A stretch of 64,000 nucleotides of DNA, from positions 1-64,000 of the forward strand of contig NZ_JYKZ01000011.1 in assembly GCF_001043005.1 (NCBI RefSeq), read 5' to 3'. The position numbers were made by a program, and so were the translations under genes. Under the pieces are notes generated by a model that saw only the letters and a program-made list of their open reading frames with translations, did no database searches and was not told where the DNA came from. This document shows, piece after piece, positions 60,399 to 64,000 of the stretch (the first letter of the stretch is position 1; every line of letters begins with the position of its first letter). The DNA is from Pseudomonas psychrophila. GTDB lineage: Bacteria > Pseudomonadota > Gammaproteobacteria > Pseudomonadales > Pseudomonadaceae.

Positions 60399-60858
60399 GG
60401 CGGGTCTCCTGGGATGCTTGAGCAAGGTAGTTTTCAGCCTGGGGCGGACGGAACACGTTCAGGCGGGCGCTGGCATGAATGCCGGGGCCGGTGAGGTGGC
60501 ACTCGAACACGCCCATGCCGTTGTCGTCTTCCAGCGAGCGCAGTGCGTGGATGTGCAGTTGGGCACCGAGGGGAAAGTGTTCGACGTTGCATTCAAATTT
60601 GCGGGTGCCGAGCAAAAAGCCCAGCTCCACGGGACGGTCTTGCAGGCGAGCGCGACAACCGGCGTAGGCAGCCACGCTCTGTGCCATCAGTTCAATACCG
60701 ACCCACGCGGGCAGACTGCCGTCTTCGCGATTGAACAAGCCTCCTGCGTGCACGGTGAGTCGGGTTTGAATCTGCTCTTCATCAAACGCCAGTACCTGAT
60801 CGATGAGGATCATGTCGCCAGCGTGAGGCAAAAGTTCGGCGAGCGGCCAGTCAATCAT
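60391..60858 (-). CDS. 3-Hydroxyacyl-ACP dehydratase, hotdog fold (ApeP-like)
   Basis: This 155-residue hotdog protein resembles the FabZ-like dehydratase of aryl-polyene and xanthomonadin clusters. LPHAGDMILIDQV holds the family's conserved His near residue 12, and PAWVGIELMAQSVAAYAG forms the central helix with the acidic residue. It would remove water to leave the conjugated double bond. Its start overlaps the upstream synthase stop by 4 bases. Confidence 0.87.
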   Translation of the reverse strand: MIDWPLAELLPHAGDMILIDQVLAFDEEQIQTRLTVHAGGLFNREDGSLPAWVGIELMAQSVAAYAGCRARLQDRPVELGFLLGTRKFECNVEHFPLGAQLHIHALRSLEDDNGMGVFECHLTGPGIHASARLNVFRPPQAENYLAQASQETRHD

Positions 60859-62042
60859 GGGGCGTCTCCGATAATAAGGCTGACGTTATTGCCGCCGAAG
60901 GCAAACGAGTTGCTCATCAGGCAGCGTTGTGGAGCCGGGGCCAGGGTTTGTCCGGGCGTTACCCAGCTCAGCGCAGGCAGTGCCGGATCAGGCTGGCCGT
61001 CCCAGATGTGCGGGGGCAGGGCATCACCGTGGGTCAGGCTCAACCAGCAAAAGGCGGCTTCCAGTGCTCCGGCCGCACCCAGGGTGTGACCGGTCATGGG
61101 TTTGGTTGATGAACACGGCACGCCTTCGGGGAAGACCTGCGTCACTGCGTGGCTTTCCATCGCGTCGTTGTGCTGGGTGGCGGTGCCATGCAGGTTCAGA
61201 TAACCGATGTGATCGGGCTGCAAACCCGCACGGCTCAGGGCCTTGTGCATGGCTTGAGCTGCGCCACGCCCGGAAGGTTCAGGGGCGGAAATATGATGCG
61301 CATCACTGCTGGCGCCCGCGCCGAGCAGGGCGATGGAGTGAGTGCCTGCAGGTTGCTTGCTCATCACAAACAGAACCGCCGCCTCACCGATGTTGATGCC
61401 GTGACGGTTCGCCGAAAACGGATTGCAGCGTTCATCCGACACGGCTTCCAGCGATGAAAAACCGTTGAGCGTGAGCTTGCACAGTGTGTCGACACCGCCG
61501 CACAGCACCACGTCGCACAGGTTCATGTCCAGCAGTCGCTGAGCACTCATCAGGGCACGGGCGCTGGAAGTGCAGGCGGTAGAAATCACATAGGTCGGCC
61601 CATTGATGTTCAGCCAGTCCGCCAGGAACGTGGCCGGTGCGCTCAGCTCTTGCTGCTGATAGGCGTAATCACTGGGGAACTGCTGATGTTGCAGGTAGTG
61701 GGCAATGCCCCGGCTGGCTTCATCGATACCTGAGGTGCTGGTCCCCAGCACTACGGCGATGCGCTCGCGGCCGAAAGTCTGAATCGCCTGTTCGATGTCG
61801 TCTTTGATCTGCAACGCGGCGTCGAGCAGCAACTGATTGTTGCGGCTGCTTTGCGGGTTGAGTTCAGCCGCGATTGCAGGCAGCTCGCCACTGACCGCGC
61901 CGAGGGTCATCGAGCGCTCGGGCACCCAGCCGCTCTGACGCTGCATGCCCGAGCAGTCACCGGCAAACAGCTTGCGCGCGACTTCATCGGGGCCACGTCC
62001 CAGTGAACAGACCACGCCCAGGGCATTGAGGTAAGCAGTCAT
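60855..62042 (-). CDS. Beta-ketoacyl-ACP synthase (ApeO-like)
   Basis: This is the second condensing enzyme of the cluster, 395 residues. The nucleophile lies in ISTACTSSARALMSAQ, with histidines in LHGTATQHNDAME and PMTGHTLGAAGAL. The N-terminus MTAYLNALGVVCSLG is typical of the ApeO-type enzymes. It shares only moderate similarity with the synthase at 58444, so the two may act at different chain stages or as partners. It overlaps both neighbours by 4 bases. Confidence 0.88.
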   Translation of the reverse strand: MTAYLNALGVVCSLGRGPDEVARKLFAGDCSGMQRQSGWVPERSMTLGAVSGELPAIAAELNPQSSRNNQLLLDAALQIKDDIEQAIQTFGRERIAVVLGTSTSGIDEASRGIAHYLQHQQFPSDYAYQQQELSAPATFLADWLNINGPTYVISTACTSSARALMSAQRLLDMNLCDVVLCGGVDTLCKLTLNGFSSLEAVSDERCNPFSANRHGINIGEAAVLFVMSKQPAGTHSIALLGAGASSDAHHISAPEPSGRGAAQAMHKALSRAGLQPDHIGYLNLHGTATQHNDAMESHAVTQVFPEGVPCSSTKPMTGHTLGAAGALEAAFCWLSLTHGDALPPHIWDGQPDPALPALSWVTPGQTLAPAPQRCLMSNSFAFGGNNVSLIIGDAP

Positions 62043-62629
62043 GGCGCGGTCTCCAGGGGGGTGATCCGGTAGTGCAGATCGCCCTTCATATCGATGCGAA
62101 AGACCCGGGGTTGCAGGTACTGCACTTGCCAGCGTTGTTCCATGAATCGCAGGTCAGATTCGGATGTTGCCTGTGGATAATTATTCGACAGCTGCACCTC
62201 TGGCGTCAGTGCAAACAATAACGCCGCGAACAGCTCGCGGGCTTCGGGATTGGGCGGTAACAGACCATCGGCGTGCCAGGTGCCGTCCTGCAACAATTGA
62301 CGTGCCAGCGGAATCCCAAGTGGGTCCATCAATGACCAGCGCAGCCCGGCCTCTTCTTGCTGGATCACCAGCAACCAGTCCTGACGCTGATCGGCCTGTT
62401 CGCGCTGGATATGCAACTGCATGGGCAAGTCCAGGGTTGGCGTGTGCCTGGGCAGCGGCAAGCTGGTGCAGCCAGCCAGTAACAGGAGCAAGCACATCCA
62501 CAGCGCGACACCGATTCTTGTAGCCGCTGCCGCAGGCTGCGATAAGGACCGCAGGGCCTTCAAAAAAACGGGCCTGCTTCGCACGCCATCGCAGCCTGCG
62601 GCAGCGGCTACAGGATTTGCATGGATCAT
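62039..62629 (-). CDS. DUF3261-type lipoprotein of the cluster
   Basis: This lipoprotein has a lipobox in LLLLLAGCTSLPLP, then a domain with LHIQREQADQRQDWLLVIQQEE and ending HYRITPLETAP. It matches the DUF3261 proteins found in aryl-polyene clusters, which may help to place the pigment in the outer membrane. The start is uncertain: ATG 62629 overlaps the methyltransferase stop as ATGA but forces translation through a REPIN at 62520-62611, giving a 53-residue pre-region. The next ATG, at 62497, leaves almost no signal peptide. The body of the protein is sound. Confidence 0.75.
   Translation of the reverse strand: MIHANPVAAAAGCDGVRSRPVFLKALRSLSQPAAAATRIGVALWMCLLLLLAGCTSLPLPRHTPTLDLPMQLHIQREQADQRQDWLLVIQQEEAGLRWSLMDPLGIPLARQLLQDGTWHADGLLPPNPEARELFAALLFALTPEVQLSNNYPQATSESDLRFMEQRWQVQYLQPRVFRIDMKGDLHYRITPLETAP
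62520..62611. repeat. REPIN (GTAGCCGCTGCCGCAGGCTGCGAT class) in a gene start
   Basis: Inverted units GTAGCCGCTGCCGCAGGCTGCGAT and ATCGCAGCCTGCGGCAGCGGCTAC bracket about 45 bases. The element sits between the coupled ATGA junction and the lipobox codons of the lipoprotein gene. It appears to have inserted into the 5' coding or leader region. Confidence 0.9.
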
Positions 62630-63354
62630 TGGGCCAGGCCTTGCAGGGGCTTGCGCGCCACCACGTTGACCAGGGTTTCTTCCCGCTGGCCCACCGGCTT
62701 TGGCTTGACCAAGCCCAAACGCTCCAGCAGGCCGAAGTCCTTGGAACGGCTCCACCACAGGTACGGGTACGACACGTTCCGGTCTTCAAACTCAAAGCCC
62801 TGGTCGCGGATCATTTCCAGGTATTGCGCCGCGCTTTTTTGCACGTGCATGGGGTGGCGGAACAGCCAGCGGATCACCCAGGTATCGATGTAGGCCTCGG
62901 TGGACTCGGCAAACAGCAAGTAACCGCCCGGTTTGAGCACCCGGTAAAACTCGGCCAGGGCCCGGTCCTGCTGCACCAGATGGTGGAAAGTCTGGTGACA
63001 GAACAGAATGTCGACACTGGCATCGGCCACCTCCAGCTCGGCGCAGTCGCTGCCGATCAGTTCAATGTCGATGCCCTGACGCCGGGCTTCTTCTGCGCTC
63101 AATTGCAGGCTCAGCGGATCGGCATCCAGGCCAACCAGACGCGTGGGGGTGAAGGTTTTATGCAGATACTGGAACGATTTCCCCTGGCCGCAACCGGCAT
63201 CCAGAATCACCGGCGCGTTTGGCAGTTCTTCACTGAACAGGCTGCGCAGGTCATTGACCGCCACCCGCAGCACATGGTGCTGCCAGGTGTGGCTACGCAA
63301 AAACCAGAAGCCCAGACGGGTTTCTTCAACGTAGGTATCGCTCAGCGGTTTCAT
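62626..63354 (-). CDS. Class I SAM-dependent methyltransferase
   Basis: This 242-residue methyltransferase has the SAM loop VILDAGCGQGKSFQYL, then LVGLDADPLSLQLS for the acidic residue, and FCHQTFHHLVQQDRALAEFYRVLKPGG for motifs II and III (split across the fold). In aryl-polyene type clusters a methyltransferase modifies the aryl head group; that role here is inferred from context. It overlaps the flavoprotein gene by 4 bases and the lipoprotein gene by 4 bases. Confidence 0.88.
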   Translation of the reverse strand: MKPLSDTYVEETRLGFWFLRSHTWQHHVLRVAVNDLRSLFSEELPNAPVILDAGCGQGKSFQYLHKTFTPTRLVGLDADPLSLQLSAEEARRQGIDIELIGSDCAELEVADASVDILFCHQTFHHLVQQDRALAEFYRVLKPGGYLLFAESTEAYIDTWVIRWLFRHPMHVQKSAAQYLEMIRDQGFEFEDRNVSYPYLWWSRSKDFGLLERLGLVKPKPVGQREETLVNVVARKPLQGLAQ

Positions 63355-64000
63355 GGGGACTCCGTCGCGCAGATGTCCGACAGCATGCGCAAACGGCGCT
63401 TGGGTTCGCTGACAAACGGGTTGTTTTCGTCCCAGGCATAGCCCGCCAGAATCGAACAGATCATGCGACGAATCTGTGGCGAGCTGTCAGGGTGAAAAAT
63501 TACGTCCTGGAAGGTCCCGGCGTACCAGCCTTCGACGTAGCAGCGGAAGGTATCGACACCGCGTTTGAGCGGCTCGGCAAACTCGGTTTGCCAGTCAACG
63601 GTTTCGCCTTGCAACTGTCGGTGCAGCACGCCAGCGGCCATGCTGGCTGAGCGCATGGCAATGGTCACGCCCGAGGAGAACACTGGGTCGAGGAACTCGG
63701 CCGCGTTGCCCAGTAGCGCAAAACCCGGGCCGTGCAGGGTTTTGACGTTGGCCGAGTAGCCGCCAATGGTACGCGCAGGAGTGTCCCACACGGCATTGGT
63801 CAGCACGCGCTGCAGGCTAGGGGTCTCGTCAATAAAGCTGCGCAGGCACTCATCGAGGTTTTCGCTGCGCCCTGCAAAATGCTCTGCTGCCGCGACTACG
63901 CCCACCGAGCAGCGGCCATTGCTGAACGGAATGCTCCAGAACCAGATATCGCGCTGGGTCGGGTGGGTGGTGACGAGGATTTTATTGCGGTCAAAACCGT
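63351..64000 (-). CDS. FAD-dependent oxidoreductase / halogenase-like protein, partial
   Basis: Only the C-terminal 215 or so residues are in the window; the frame stays open to the right edge. The visible part has DIWFWSIPFSNGRCSVGVVA, the FAD-binding GFALLGNAAEFLDPVFSSGVTIAM and a helical C-terminus. These are typical of the tryptophan-halogenase-like and geranylgeranyl-reductase-like flavoprotein superfamily. The N-terminal GxGxxG and the halogenase WxWxIP and Lys residues cannot be fully checked, so halogenation is only a possibility. It is the most upstream visible gene of the coupled operon. Confidence 0.82.
   Translation of the reverse strand, partial: GFDRNKILVTTHPTQRDIWFWSIPFSNGRCSVGVVAAAEHFAGRSENLDECLRSFIDETPSLQRVLTNAVWDTPARTIGGYSANVKTLHGPGFALLGNAAEFLDPVFSSGVTIAMRSASMAAGVLHRQLQGETVDWQTEFAEPLKRGVDTFRCYVEGWYAGTFQDVIFHPDSSPQIRRMICSILAGYAWDENNPFVSEPKRRLRMLSDICATESP

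Overview
The window is chromosomal DNA from a Pseudomonas, most likely of the fluorescens lineage. The evidence is gene order: opgGH - amino-acid ABC transporter - chemoreceptor - rsmE - tatCBA - hisEI - ubiBJE - pha locus - hslUV - argS - priA - rpmE - maeB - mrcA/pilMNOPQ - aroKB - SPOR ATPase - gltBD - hemE is the order I recall from P. aeruginosa and P. putida. Three classes of Pseudomonas-type REP/REPIN repeats also fill many gaps. Species cannot be fixed from sequence alone. The absence of the mcl-PHA synthase genes from their usual locus may narrow it.

Layout. 1-5371: end of the histidine utilisation cluster (hutU 3' end, hutH, hutT, hutI, hutG). 5582-8976: pip-dtd, then opgG-opgH (to 11521) for osmoregulated periplasmic glucans. 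11767-14441: a three-gene polar amino-acid ABC importer, followed by an oppositely oriented chemoreceptor (14544-16112). 16333-22362: a long minus-strand block ubiE-ubiJ-ubiB-hisI-hisE-tatA-tatB-tatC-rsmE. 22469-24324: a reduced polyhydroxyalkanoate locus, with a granule-region protein, an unknown protein and a PhaF-like phasin but no synthases. 24445-32032: minus-strand DUF971, hslVU, a SPOR protein, argS and priA. 32252-37043: rpmE, a secreted nuclease, malic enzyme and a large class 3 lipase. 37101-43765: mrcA diverging from pilMNOPQ. 43770-54636: aroK, aroB, a DamX-like ATPase, gltBD and hemE. 54704-57929: accessory region with an MFS exporter/LysR pair, a DUF6124 small protein behind a structured leader, and a decayed toxin-antitoxin pair. 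57984-64000: minus-strand, translationally coupled biosynthetic genes resembling the end of an aryl-polyene cluster, running off the window.

Most genes are housekeeping and intact. The more interesting signals are: the emptied pha locus with an unknown gene in the phaI position; a rho-independent terminator embedded in the signal-peptide codons of the nuclease behind rpmE; a lone class 3 lipase resembling a type VI effector with no visible immunity partner; a 16-bp long-range RNA stem upstream of the DUF6124 gene with a competing hairpin; a half-deleted RelE/HigB-HigA module; and a REPIN sitting in the start region of a lipoprotein gene within the polyene cluster. No tRNA, rRNA, CRISPR array, insertion sequence or prophage was recognised.
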